A DNA stretch of 20,485 nt from Collinsella aerofaciens (GCF_901212495.1 NZ_CAAKNY010000041.1:1-20485), one strand, 5' to 3'; shown: positions 7,835 to 15,002, counted from the stretch's first letter. Notes: generated from the letters alone by a model not told the origin. Numbers and translations are program-made.

Positions 7835-8473
7835 TCAGGGAGTGCGATACTTCTCCCAACCGGAATTGAAGAACGTTGAAATAACTTCGGTTGTCGCCTG
7901 GAGTTCCTCGACGTTCTTCGCGTGAACGATGTTTTCGGAAAGGGCAATGTAGAACGCGTGATTGACGATATGGAGAGACTCTTTTGAAATAACGGTTTGA
8001 GCTCTCTCCGCGCCGTGGATCAACTCAAGCGCACGGAGGGTCGTTCTGTCCTCCTCGTCGACAAGCCAATCCAGGAAATGCTCGTAAGGAGTGCCGTAGG
8101 AACGGAACACAAGGAGCTCGTAGATGTCACGATGGGAGTACAGCATCGTCGTGGTCGCGAGTGTCCCCTCCGCTTTGGTCTCGAGCGCGAAGCGCACCTG
8201 CTCCGGGGTCACAGGCCTCCCTTCGTCGTATCCGGCGAAGCCTCGCTCCTCACCCTGAGCGTAAGCTTCGCGAATCATGCTTGCCAGTGGCTCGACCAGC
8301 TCGGTGAAGAGCGCTTCTTTGTCCTCGAAGTGCTTGTAGAATGCTCCAGTGGTCACACCTGCTGCTTTGCATATTCTGCGTAGGTTCGCCTTCTCGAACC
8401 CCTCTTCCAAAAACGCCGCAAGACCGCTTTTCAAGATGCGCTCGTGCGTCTCCTGGTAGTTGCCATTGCTCAC
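7835..8473 (-). CDS. TetR-family transcriptional repressor
   Basis: A 212-residue regulator with an N-terminal helix-turn-helix (about residues 8-55: THERILKSGLAAFLEEGF then AAGVTTGAFYKHFEDKEALF), the standard TetR signature. A variable helical C-terminal ligand domain follows. I choose GTG 8473: GGAGGTGATC, a nearly perfect Shine-Dalgarno sequence, lies eight bases upstream, whereas the GTG at 8482 overlaps that sequence. It is first in the minus-strand block with the ABC and ECF genes, and similar sites sit before tetR and before the first ABC gene, so it probably represses both. The ligand is unknown; a transported metallophore or metal-linked compound is a guess from context. Confidence 0.9.
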   Translation of the reverse strand: MSNGNYQETHERILKSGLAAFLEEGFEKANLRRICKAAGVTTGAFYKHFEDKEALFTELVEPLASMIREAYAQGEERGFAGYDEGRPVTPEQVRFALETKAEGTLATTTMLYSHRDIYELLVFRSYGTPYEHFLDWLVDEEDRTTLRALELIHGAERAQTVISKESLHIVNHAFYIALSENIVHAKNVEELQATTEVISTFFNSGWEKYRTP

Positions 8474-8494
8474 TGCGATCACCTCCCTTCAAAA

Positions 8495-8507
8495 GTAACT
8501 AAGACAT
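8495..8507. promoter_or_regulatory. Candidate TetR auto-operator
   Basis: On the minus strand ATGTCTTAGTTAC lies just downstream of the likely tetR transcription start and just before its ribosome binding site. It matches the site at 7796-7808 at 11 of 13 positions. The place is typical of autorepression. Confidence 0.45.
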
Positions 8508-8522
8508 CTTTCATTCTGGGGG

Positions 8523-8551
8523 ATTGTGCCACCAAAGTTAGTCAATGTCAA
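8523..8551 (-). promoter_or_regulatory. Likely tetR promoter
   Basis: On the minus strand a perfect -35 TTGACA (8551-8546) is followed after 17 bases by CACAAT (8528-8523). Start of transcription would be near 8515, followed by the candidate operator and the ribosome binding site. The spacer holds a second TTGACT. Confidence 0.5.
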
Positions 8552-8694
8552 CTCTTACGCTCATGATATCTCGGTAGAAGCGGCCTTGGCTTGATAGGCG
8601 GAGGAGCCTCGATGAACCGCCTAGTTAATTTGGGCGGGAACTATCCCTACTCGAATCGAAGTGGGGCGTCCTGAAAGGTTCTGTCTGACTTCAA

Positions 8695-8925
8695 TCACGT
8701 CGCGTGCCGTTTGCTCCACTCGAGCAGCTCGTCCCTGAACGCGAAGCGGCCCCTCTTCCTACCCATCATCCTTTTCAGCGGCAGGGGGTCGTCCTCGAGG
8801 AGGCTCCATTCGTAGACCGCGTTCCTGCTCACGCGCAGGAGTATCGCTATCTCTGCTACCGAGTAGGTGTCCTGGATTGGCACAGGGATCTTGACGTACG
8901 GGCATCCCGCTGATTCGACTGCCAT
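8695..8925 (-). CDS. Small excisionase-like helix-turn-helix protein
   Basis: A 76-residue protein with an excisionase/MerR-type DNA-binding fold: YSVAEIAILLRVSRNAVYEW is the helix-turn-helix, followed by a basic wing (MMGRKRGRFAF). I place the start at ATG 8925, preceded by AAGGAG at seven bases; the frame is open to 9054, but only through hairpin DNA without a good start signal. Such proteins act as recombination directionality factors or small regulators. No integrase lies in the window, so it may be an orphan of a lost element or a standalone regulator. Its ribosome binding site lies inside a strong hairpin, suggesting translational control. From 8552 to 8694 downstream I see only a weak hairpin (AGGCGG/CCGCCT, 8596-8622). 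Confidence 0.7.
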   Translation of the reverse strand: MAVESAGCPYVKIPVPIQDTYSVAEIAILLRVSRNAVYEWSLLEDDPLPLKRMMGRKRGRFAFRDELLEWSKRHAT

Positions 8926-9047
8926 GCGTCTGCTCCTTCCGGAGCGGCAGACGCTGCATCTTAGCGTCGCGGTATTCGGCGGCGATGGCGCGAGGCCCGT
9001 TGCCATCGCCGCCGCTCGATGCTCCTCCCTCGCTCGCTCGGCGAGGG
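8926..9047 (-). promoter_or_regulatory. Structured mRNA leader with sequestered ribosome binding site
   Basis: Reading the minus strand toward the HTH gene there are four hairpins. They are CCCTCGC/GCGAGGG (9047-9027); a perfect 12-bp GC stem (9013-9002 with 8989-8978); GACGCT/AGCGTC (8968-8950); and GCGTCTG/CAGACGC (8954-8926). The last encloses CTCC, a GGAA tetraloop and GGAG, so the Shine-Dalgarno is paired directly before the AUG. The third and fourth share bases 8950-8954 and cannot form together, which is the layout of an RNA switch. No known riboswitch class is recognised. The first hairpins may instead belong to the end of the feo operon transcript. Confidence 0.45.
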
Positions 9048-9119
9048 CTGTCAAGAGGGCGGGGCCGAGGCTCGCGCTTATGCTAAGGTCTCCAGCCCGA
9101 TTCGCAAGCCACCCGCTGT

Positions 9120-9518
9120 TTATCTGCTGTCGCCCTCATTCCGCCGGTTCCCAAGATATGCCGCGAGACGCTGGAAGGAATCCTCCGACAGGCAGTGCTC
9201 CATTCGGCACGCCTCCCTGGCCGCCAGGCGCGCATCGACGCCGGCGTCGCAGAGCAGCCGCTTGAAGAACTCGTGCTTGTCGAGGGTCGCGCGGGCGACG
9301 CACAGCCCCTTCTGCGTGAGCCGCACGTCGCGGCCGACCACCTTCACGAGCGATTGGGCGGAAAGCCTCGCCAGCGCCTTGGTGACGCTCGGTTTGGTGA
9401 CGCCCATGCGCTCCGCGATGTCGACGTTGCGGCATCGCCCGCTTTCCTGCCGGATGACGAGGATCACCTCGAGATAGTCCTCGGAGGATTCGGTCGCACT
9501 GCCGTTTTCGCGCCTCAT
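9120..9518 (-). CDS. DtxR/MntR-family metal-dependent repressor of the feo operon
   Basis: A 132-residue (from ATG 9518) short-form DtxR protein without an SH3 domain. The winged helix is near residues 10-75 (SSEDYLEVILVIR, NVDIAERMG, KPSVTKAL). The dimerisation and metal-binding part follows, with EACRMEHCLSEDSF. Cys, Glu and His of CRMEH correspond to the DtxR ligands Cys102, Glu105 and His106; the extra Cys directly after the His is unusual. It follows feoB by about 50 bases and is likely co-transcribed. With bound Fe(II) or Mn(II) it should repress its own operon, probably at the palindrome before feoA. A TTG at 9554 is an alternative start but falls inside a hairpin. The gene has two damaged relatives near 800-1440. 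Confidence 0.85.
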   Translation of the reverse strand: MRRENGSATESSEDYLEVILVIRQESGRCRNVDIAERMGVTKPSVTKALARLSAQSLVKVVGRDVRLTQKGLCVARATLDKHEFFKRLLCDAGVDARLAAREACRMEHCLSEDSFQRLAAYLGNRRNEGDSR

Positions 9519-9535
9519 TGCATCAGCACCGCCCT

Positions 9536-9562
9536 TTTTCGGCTTGGTTTTCAAGCCGAAAA
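9536..9562. repeat. Perfect 11-bp hairpin between feoB and dtxR
   Basis: TTTTCGGCTTG (9536-9546) pairs with its exact complement (9552-9562) around a 5-base loop. It sits directly past the feoB stop, but the base following the stem on the minus strand is A/G-rich rather than U-rich, so it is not a standard terminator. It may be a partial terminator, an RNA processing or stability element setting the dtxR level, or a loading block. Confidence 0.55.
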
Positions 9563-9569
9563 GATTCTG

Positions 9570-11501
9570 CTAGAAAAATAAGGCGCTCACGTGGTAGACC
9601 GCGCATCCGAGCAGAAGCGAGGATGCTATGTAGAATACCGCCGTTATGACGGTCCATTTCGTCGAGTGAACCTCAGCCCAGGTGGCAGAGACGCTTGCCG
9701 CACACGGCATATTGAACGTGAACGCGAAGATGAAAGCGAGGGCCTCGGGAGCGGAAATCACCTGAGCCATGACCTCGCCGATGTTGGACGCCGCGGCCGC
9801 GCCGCCCGTCATCACGCCGACGAGGACGGCGTTCGGCGTCGCCGCGCCCGTAAAAAGACCCGAGAGCACGCCGAGGGCGGATTCCTTGAGGACGAGCGCG
9901 CAGAGCCACGCCGTGAACGTCTGCCACCCCATGCCGAACAGCCTCGTCACCGGCTCGATAGCGGTGCCCAGCGCGTAGAGCGCAGACCCTTCAACGCCGC
10001 CGGTCGAAGTGTAGGTGAGCGCCCAGATGACGAACGCGAAGATGGCGACCACGCGAATGGCACGAACGAACATCTGGCGGCTCTTGAGCAAGGCGCCGCG
10101 CACGACGCCCTTCAGATGGGGGCGGTGGTAGGGCGGAAGCTCCATAACCAAGCCCGAGCGCTCTCCATCCGCCACCAGGCGCGGCCCGAACACCTTGCCG
10201 ACGATGCCCATGATGACAAGCATCATGGCGAATATCCCCACGATCACGAGCGGCGCGCCAACTACGCCGAAGAACGCGACGGCCAGCACCGGCACCACGC
10301 CCCACGTGGAGCCGCACGGGATGGCCCAAGCCATCATGACGGTGAGCATGCGCTGTCCCCACGAGTCGATGACGCGCGAGCCCGACACGCCGCCCATCGT
10401 GCAGCCCAGGCACATAAGAAACGGCATGAGCGACTTCCCCTGCAGCCCGAAGCGCGCCATGGTGTGGTCGAATACGTAGCCGATGCGCGCCATGTAGCCC
10501 GCCTCCTCGTAGAGGCCGAACACAAGGTTGATGCCGAATACGTAGCCCACCATCATCGTGCCGAAGCACAAGCTGTTGAACACCACGCCCGCGAGGAAAC
10601 TGCCCACAACGTCAGGCGCGCCCACTTGCGCGAGCGCCCCGGCAGCGACCTGCCCGAGCGAGGAGATGGCGCCGCCGAGCATCATGATGGGTATGGCGGG
10701 AACGAACGCGAGAAGGAACCCCGCGAGAATCATAGCGACGGTGATGGGCTTGGACCAGCGAGAGCCCGTGGCGAGCCGGTCGAAACGCGACAGCGCGTGC
10801 GCTTTCTCGGGAGCGGACACCGCCCCGTCGAGGAGCCATTCGATCCAGGCGAACCGCGCCTTCCCCGCACCCTGCGCCGTCGCCGGAACGGACGCCAGCT
10901 CCCGACGCAGGCGGCCGTCGTCAATGGATGGGCGCTCGCGCGCCGTCCGCTCGATGGCGCAAAGCAGATTCCCGTACCCTTCCGGACGTGACGCCACGAG
11001 CGGCACGACGGGAATCCCGAGCCGCTGCTCGATAAGCGCCGAATCGATGCGCTTGCCTTGGCCCTCCGCAACATCCATGAGATTCAAAGCAAGGAGAGAG
11101 GGCTGCTCCGGGTGCGCGGCAGCGAACTCGGCGAGCATGTAGAGGCTGCGCTCGAGCTGGGAGGCGTCGGCCATCACGACCACAACGTCCGCATCGCCGG
11201 ACTCGAGGTAGTCACGCGTCACCTCCTCCTCGGGCGAGTTGGCGGAAAGGCCGTAGGCTCCGGGGAGGTCGACCACACGGCACTGCGTATCGCCAATCCT
11301 GAACGACCCCTCTTTCCTCTCGACAGTCTTGCCCGGCCAGTTGCCCACATGCTGCTTTGCACCCGTAAGGCCGTTGAACAGGGTAGACTTCCCGGAATTT
11401 GGCTGGCCGAGAAGAGCAACCGCAACACCGGCGCCCTGCCCTCCCGACGTTCTTGTCCCCTTGGCCGCAGGGCAAGCGGCCGCGCACATCTCGCAGCTCA
11501 C
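9570..11501 (-). CDS. feoB: Ferrous iron transporter FeoB
   Basis: FeoB is the inner-membrane Fe(II) transporter with a cytoplasmic G-protein domain. The 643-residue protein has G1 GQPNSGKST (32-40), G3 DLPG (78-81) and G4 NLMD (140-143). A helical spacer follows to about residue 235, then a multi-helix membrane part. The two gate regions contain CLGCTMGG and IPCGSTWG, keeping the conserved cysteines though the second gate differs from the E. coli sequence. It begins MSCEMCAAACP, a cysteine cluster ahead of the G domain that is not part of the classical protein. The start is GTG 11501, with GGAGG seven bases upstream; GTGA overlaps the feoA stop. It is shorter than the 773-residue E. coli protein and has no FeoC in the operon. 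Confidence 0.95.
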   Translation of the reverse strand: MSCEMCAAACPAAKGTRTSGGQGAGVAVALLGQPNSGKSTLFNGLTGAKQHVGNWPGKTVERKEGSFRIGDTQCRVVDLPGAYGLSANSPEEEVTRDYLESGDADVVVVMADASQLERSLYMLAEFAAAHPEQPSLLALNLMDVAEGQGKRIDSALIEQRLGIPVVPLVASRPEGYGNLLCAIERTARERPSIDDGRLRRELASVPATAQGAGKARFAWIEWLLDGAVSAPEKAHALSRFDRLATGSRWSKPITVAMILAGFLLAFVPAIPIMMLGGAISSLGQVAAGALAQVGAPDVVGSFLAGVVFNSLCFGTMMVGYVFGINLVFGLYEEAGYMARIGYVFDHTMARFGLQGKSLMPFLMCLGCTMGGVSGSRVIDSWGQRMLTVMMAWAIPCGSTWGVVPVLAVAFFGVVGAPLVIVGIFAMMLVIMGIVGKVFGPRLVADGERSGLVMELPPYHRPHLKGVVRGALLKSRQMFVRAIRVVAIFAFVIWALTYTSTGGVEGSALYALGTAIEPVTRLFGMGWQTFTAWLCALVLKESALGVLSGLFTGAATPNAVLVGVMTGGAAAASNIGEVMAQVISAPEALAFIFAFTFNMPCAASVSATWAEVHSTKWTVITAVFYIASSLLLGCAVYHVSALFF

Positions 11502-11722
11502 GAGACCACCTCCACATCGATCAGCTCACAGTCCCCCCTGTCGATCGCCACGGCGCTGTCGCGGACGTATACCAGCACGGGACGCTTTCGGACGTTCTGG
11601 AGAACTTCTATGCGGCACCCTTCGGTGAGCCCGACCGAGGTGATCCGCGAGACGAACCGCGCACCCCCCGACACTGCCAAAACGCGCGCAGCCGCTCCCT
11701 CTTTCACATCATGCAGTTTCAT
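11498..11722 (-). CDS. feoA: Ferrous iron transport accessory protein FeoA
   Basis: A 74-residue cytoplasmic SH3-like protein (MKLHDVKEGAAARVLAV, then RITSVGLTEGCRIEVLQN, ending in the CELIDVEVV strand) of the usual FeoA length. FeoA supports FeoB, probably by binding its cytoplasmic face; the exact role is debated. The start ATG 11722 has AAGGAG seven bases upstream. Its TGA overlaps the feoB GTG by four bases, so translation is coupled. It is the first gene of feoA-feoB-dtxR. The leader contains a 9-bp hairpin (11777-11799). Confidence 0.93.
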   Translation of the reverse strand: MKLHDVKEGAAARVLAVSGGARFVSRITSVGLTEGCRIEVLQNVRKRPVLVYVRDSAVAIDRGDCELIDVEVVS

Positions 11723-11776
11723 CGATCAGCTCCTTTCCAAGGCGGACGTCGTGCCCGCACCTGGAGAAAGCTTAGG

Positions 11777-11799
11777 GTTGAAGAAGAAACCTCCTCAAC
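11777..11799 (-). promoter_or_regulatory. Hairpin in the feoA mRNA leader
   Basis: On the minus strand GTTGAGGAG and TTCTTCAAC form a 9-bp stem, including two G-U pairs, around GTTTC. It lies 55 bases before feoA and has no U-tract. It overlaps a 10-codon ATG frame that lacks a well-placed ribosome binding site. A regulatory role is possible but not shown. Confidence 0.3.
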
Positions 11800-11834
11800 T
11801 CCATGCTTTGCAGACAGCTCCATATCTCAGCGAT

Positions 11835-11850
11835 GTTAGCTATAATTAAC
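11835..11850. promoter_or_regulatory. Candidate DtxR-type operator between feoA and araC
   Basis: GTTAGCTATAATTAAC is a 16-bp imperfect palindrome: GTTA/TAAC arms and a TATA centre match their complement at 12 of 16 positions. The arms resemble the TTAG/CTAA arms of known DtxR/IdeR sites. It contains TATAAT (11841-11846), so a bound repressor would cover a -10 box. It lies 113 bases before feoA and 62 before the divergent araC, so it could control both. No convincing -35 is seen for either direction. Confidence 0.5.
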
Positions 11851-11911
11851 TATCAGAGGTAGAAGCGTCGTTGCCCACGGCAAAGACGCATGTCGGAAGG
11901 AGGGCGGTACC

Positions 11912-12925
11912 GTGGGCGGCGCATGCTCCGATAAAGAGACCGGCGGACAACCCCTGAAGGCGAGGGTCGCCCCGGGAGTCGAACTGTTCCAGGATGCCGA
12001 AGGCTTCTTCGAACTGCGGATTTCGAGCCCTATCGGAAGCGGCTCCATGCGGGGTCGCGCTCTGTCGAGCGGTTTGTTCGCCGCCCTCGTCGACTTTACC
12101 TGCACGAGGTGCCCAAACATCCCTTCCAACCCGCCCCTCCAGCTGCCCTCGTTCTCCAACGGGGTGTGGCTGACGGTAAACCTGTGCTGGGAGGGCCGTT
12201 GCGAAGTCGACATCCCCGACGGCGGACTGGGAGTAGTTGCCGCCGGGGATCTGTGCGCAAGCTATTCCCGAAAGCGGCCGGCAGAGTTCAGGTACCCGTC
12301 GGGGCGCTACCGCGGCGTCGAGCTGTTCGTGAACGAGCGAGTTGCCGAGGAGCCGGCGTTCTCCCTGCTCGGCAAAGGCGAGAACGCCGTCCAACGCATC
12401 GCTCGCGAAGCGGGGCCGGCAGCCGTCATCGCGAACGACACCGAGCTTAACGGACGCATGGAGCACCTGGCAGCGCTTCTCGACGCGAACGACGACGCGC
12501 TGGCGAAATACGAGATCCTCGGGCTGCTGCTCGGCCTCCAACGGCGCGACCTCTCTACGGCAAAGCCCCGCTTCCTGCTCACGCGCGCGCAGATGGGGAT
12601 GGCAGCAGCCGCGCGCGACGAGATGGAGCGTGCGCTCGGCGCACGTCACGACGCCCGAACCATGGCCGCCGCCTTCGGCGTAAGCGCAGCGTCGCTCAAC
12701 GAGTACTTCGCCCGCGCATATGGCAGCACGATCGCGGCCTACCTCCGACGACGCCGAATGGAAGAAGCCGCAACGCAGCTCACACAAGGCGCGAAGGTGA
12801 CGGAAGCAGCAGCGTTCGTGGGCTACGCGAACCCGAGCAAGTTCGCCGCGGCGTTCAAGAAAGCCTACGGGGTGCCGCCGAGAGAGTGGAGGCGCGAGAG
12901 CGGGGTAAGGCCCGGCGGCGTGTAA
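11912..12925 (+). CDS. AraC-family transcriptional regulator
   Basis: A 337-residue regulator. The C-terminal 100 residues hold the two AraC helix-turn-helices: MAAAFGVSAASLNEYFARAY, then the linking helix and EAAAFVGYANPSKFAAAFKK followed by YGVPPREW. The N-terminal two thirds should bind ligand; the sequence shows no familiar sensor domain. The start is GTG 11912 with GGAAGGAGG eight bases upstream. Transcribed away from feoAB and toward the truncated ABC gene, it resembles siderophore-linked AraC regulators such as YbtA in context, but the ABC gene it may have served is now broken. Ligand and targets are unknown. The 88 bases downstream hold nothing notable. Confidence 0.88.
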   Translation: MGGACSDKETGGQPLKARVAPGVELFQDAEGFFELRISSPIGSGSMRGRALSSGLFAALVDFTCTRCPNIPSNPPLQLPSFSNGVWLTVNLCWEGRCEVDIPDGGLGVVAAGDLCASYSRKRPAEFRYPSGRYRGVELFVNERVAEEPAFSLLGKGENAVQRIAREAGPAAVIANDTELNGRMEHLAALLDANDDALAKYEILGLLLGLQRRDLSTAKPRFLLTRAQMGMAAAARDEMERALGARHDARTMAAAFGVSAASLNEYFARAYGSTIAAYLRRRRMEEAATQLTQGAKVTEAAAFVGYANPSKFAAAFKKAYGVPPREWRRESGVRPGGV

Positions 12926-13014
12926 CCGCATCGGCCCTGGAGCCGGCGGCCCTTCCCCGCCCAGCGCGAACGCACGACCCTTTCTGAATCAGAGCCCGAA
13001 AGACTCGTAGGGCA

Positions 13015-13698
13015 TCACTGCGCACCTTCAGCTTCCATTCGCCCGTTCGCACCCCAGCTGCTGCTCTGCAGCTGAAGATCCCAAAGACGCCGGTAGAGGC
13101 CGTTGGCTGAGACGAGGTCGTCGTGGGCACCCTCCTCGACGACGAGCCCGTCGTCGAGGACGACGATCTTGTCCGCATGAGCGATGGTCCTCAGGCGATG
13201 GGCGATGACGATCACCGTTTTGCCTGCGCAGAGGGCTCCGACCGCCTTCTGGATAAGCGTCTCGTTCTCCGGATCGAGCGAGGCTGTGGCCTCGTCGAGG
13301 AGCACCACGGGCGCGTCTTTCAGAAGGGCCCTCGCAATGGAGAGGCGCTGACGCTCCCCGCCCGAGAGAGAGGCGCCGTTCTCGCCCAGCATCGTGTCGA
13401 ACCCCTGGGGAAGCCTCTCGATGAACTTCAGGCAGTGCGCCGTCCTTGCAGCCTCGGCCACCTCTTCGTCAGAAGCTCCCTCGCGACCGATCCGGATGTT
13501 GTTCGCGACCGTGTCGTCGAAAAGGATCACGTCCTGGAAGACTATGGAGACGTGCGCGAGCCACGATTCCTCGGAGAACCCGGCGATGTCCTTGCCCGAG
13601 CAGAGGATCCTGCCGCCGTCCGGCTCCCAGAATTTCGACGCCAGCTGGGCGCAGGTCGACTTGCCCGAGCCGCTCGGCCCGACGAGGGCGGTGACTTT
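13015..13698 (-). pseudogene. C-terminal remnant of a third ABC exporter, cut by an IS element
   Basis: The frame begins at the IS boundary directly before Walker A (VTALVGPSGSGKST) and continues through a full nucleotide-binding domain: VSIVFQDVILFDDT, LSGGERQRLS, LLDEATASLDPENE and VIAHRLRTI, to TGA at 13015-13017. All six membrane helices are missing, and the upstream frame meets a TGA inside the IS. No matching part is found beyond the other IS end, so the 5' portion was deleted. It resembles the second intact ABC protein of this window and was probably part of another half-transporter pair, perhaps linked with the convergent araC. An ATG at 13530 could start a 171-residue piece lacking Walker A, unlikely to work. 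Confidence 0.85.
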
Positions 13699-13724
13699 TG
13701 ACCTGTGTCAAGATTTCGGACACG
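13699..13724. repeat. IS3 terminal inverted repeat, orfB side
   Basis: It begins TGACCTGTGTCAAG and ends TTTCGGACACG. It matches the opposite end at 21 of 26 positions, with the mismatches in the middle. Confidence 0.85.
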
Positions 13725-13737
13725 GAATTGAGAGGAA

Positions 13738-14616
13738 TCACGCTGCCATAGGCATCGCGTCGGGCTTGGGATCGGTCCGCTCGAAGAAGTCGGCCATGGC
13801 TTCGGCCGGCACCCTGTAGCCTATCGAGGAACGCGGCCTCCGCCTGCTGTAGTACGCCTCGATGAACTCGACGACTGCGTGCCCGGCCTCGGCCCCGGTG
13901 GCGAATCGCCTGCGGCAGTGCATCTCGTTCTTCAGCGTGGCGAAGAACGACTCGGCGACGGCGCTGTCGCGGCAGCTTCCCGTGCGGCTGCAGGGAAGCC
14001 GCACGTCGTTGGCGCGCGCCCATTCGGCCAGAAGCCTGCTGGCGTGCTGCGCGCCGCGGTCCGTGTGGAATATGGCGTTGCCCGCCGCGTATCCTCGCGA
14101 TTTGGCGGATTCCGGCGCCGCCGCCGCGATGCCGGCGGTCATGCGGCCCGACAGCGACCACCCGACCACCATGCGCGTGTTCAGGTCGATCGCGGTCGCC
14201 AGGTGCAGCCGGCCCTCGCCGGCGCGCAGGTAGGTGATGTCGCCCACGAGCTTGTAGGTGGGGACCGGGCTCGTGAAGTCGCGGCGCGCCAGGTCGGGCC
14301 TGGGCTCGGCCTTGGGGTCGGGAATCGCGGTGCGCTTGCGCCGGTTTGGCGTGCGGCCGCGTATGCCCAGCCCGCGCATCAGCCTGCGCACCCGATACGG
14401 GGTCAATCCGGAGAACTCGGCGGGCAGGGAGCACTCCGCGAACCTCGCGCCGAACCTGCGGTCCGACTCCAGCCAGACGCGCCCCACGGCCTCGCGCTCG
14501 GCCGACCGGTCGTCTTCGGGGCAGCCGTTGGAGAGCCACGAGCAGAAGCCCGACCTGCTCACGCAAAGGATCCCCGCCATGGGCGTGATTGGGTATTCGG
14601 CCTTCTCCGCCAGCAT
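13738..14616 (-). CDS. IS3-family transposase OrfB (DDE integrase domain)
   Basis: Catalytic part of the transposase, 292 residues from ATG 14616, which overlaps the orfA stop as TGATG. It has an N-terminal HTH_21-like region (LRLM-type helix, then YRVRRLMRGLGIRGR) and an rve integrase core. The DDE residues are in VGDITYL, FHTDRGAQH and ESFFATLKNE, followed by the typical YYSRRRPRSSIGY close. The productive enzyme is probably the OrfAB fusion made by -1 frameshift. The frame is open upstream and joins orfA at the slippage site. No disabling change is visible. Confidence 0.92.
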   Translation of the reverse strand: MLAEKAEYPITPMAGILCVSRSGFCSWLSNGCPEDDRSAEREAVGRVWLESDRRFGARFAECSLPAEFSGLTPYRVRRLMRGLGIRGRTPNRRKRTAIPDPKAEPRPDLARRDFTSPVPTYKLVGDITYLRAGEGRLHLATAIDLNTRMVVGWSLSGRMTAGIAAAAPESAKSRGYAAGNAIFHTDRGAQHASRLLAEWARANDVRLPCSRTGSCRDSAVAESFFATLKNEMHCRRRFATGAEAGHAVVEFIEAYYSRRRPRSSIGYRVPAEAMADFFERTDPKPDAMPMAA

Positions 14617-14918
14617 CAGCCGGTAGCGCGCGGCTGCCCCTGCTCTCTGGCGAAGAGGGCCGCGGCTTTTTTCGGGAAGGCGCTCTCCATCTCGAGCTCG
14701 CGTATGCGCCTCCTGGCCTCGCGCAGCTCGCGGTCCTCGGCCTTGGGGTCGGGCCCGCCGGAAAGCTCGCGCCTGCGGTCCTGCACCCACTTGTTCACCG
14801 TCTTGGAATTCAGCCCGAGCTCGGCGCAGCACTCGGTGATGGGCCTGCCCGTCGAGATGATGCAGTCGGCCGTCTCGCGCCTGAACTCGTCGGTGTATTT
14901 CGCCGGCTGGCTTGCCAT
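14616..14918 (-). CDS. IS3-family transposase OrfA (DNA-binding subunit)
   Basis: A 100-residue protein with a helix-turn-helix near residues 8-50 (KYTDEFRRETADCI, then ITECCAELGLNSKTVNKW) and a heptad-like basic helix after it (KAEDRELREARRRIRELEME). It recognises the IS ends and forms multimers in the family. ATG 14918 is preceded by AAAGGA. The frame meets AAAAAAG near codon 83, where ribosomes can slip to make OrfAB; unshifted ones stop at TGA 14616. Confidence 0.9.
   Translation of the reverse strand: MASQPAKYTDEFRRETADCIISTGRPITECCAELGLNSKTVNKWVQDRRRELSGGPDPKAEDRELREARRRIRELEMESAFPKKAAALFAREQGQPRATG
14666..14672 (-). other. Programmed -1 frameshift site (A6G) of the IS
   Basis: On the minus strand AAAAAAG follows CCCG in orfA. 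Slipping back one base changes the reading from KKAAALF to KKSRGPLR, which runs in frame into orfB. This is the standard way IS3 elements make OrfAB. The frames of orfA and orfB differ by exactly -1. Confidence 0.8.
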
Positions 14919-14976
14919 GGCTCGTCCTTTCGTCCGTTGCCCTGCATTCTAGGGGAAAATAGGTTCCTCTTGAACG

Positions 14977-15002
14977 CGTGTCCGAAAAGACGATACAGGT
15001 CA
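14977..15002. repeat. IS3 terminal inverted repeat, orfA side
   Basis: On the minus strand it begins TGACCTGTATCGTC and ends TTTCGGACACG. It lies 59 bases before orfA and probably includes part of the IS promoter. Confidence 0.85.

Larger units (their letters stand above)
13699..15002 (-). mobile_element. Complete IS3-family insertion sequence (1304 bp)
   Basis: The ends are imperfect 26-bp inverted repeats starting TGACCTGT and ending CGGACACG, matching at 21 of 26 positions (13699-13724 and 14977-15002). They terminate in TG...CA, as in IS3 elements. Inside are overlapping orfA and orfB with an A6G slippage site, all intact, so it may still move. The flanking bases (TTT on the left, GTT on the right) do not form a clear 3- or 4-bp target duplication. 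Together with the one-sided ABC remnant, this suggests a deletion next to the IS. Confidence 0.9.

Noticed and set aside
8926..9054. An upstream extension of the HTH gene to TTG 9054 or ATG 9006
   Set aside because: The extension runs through four hairpins, looks low in complexity and lacks a start signal, while ATG 8925 has AAGGAG at seven bases.
11762..11805. A ten-codon ATG frame (MELRRFLLQP) in the feoA leader
   Set aside because: No ribosome binding site at a usable distance and no sign of attenuator logic such as repeated codons.
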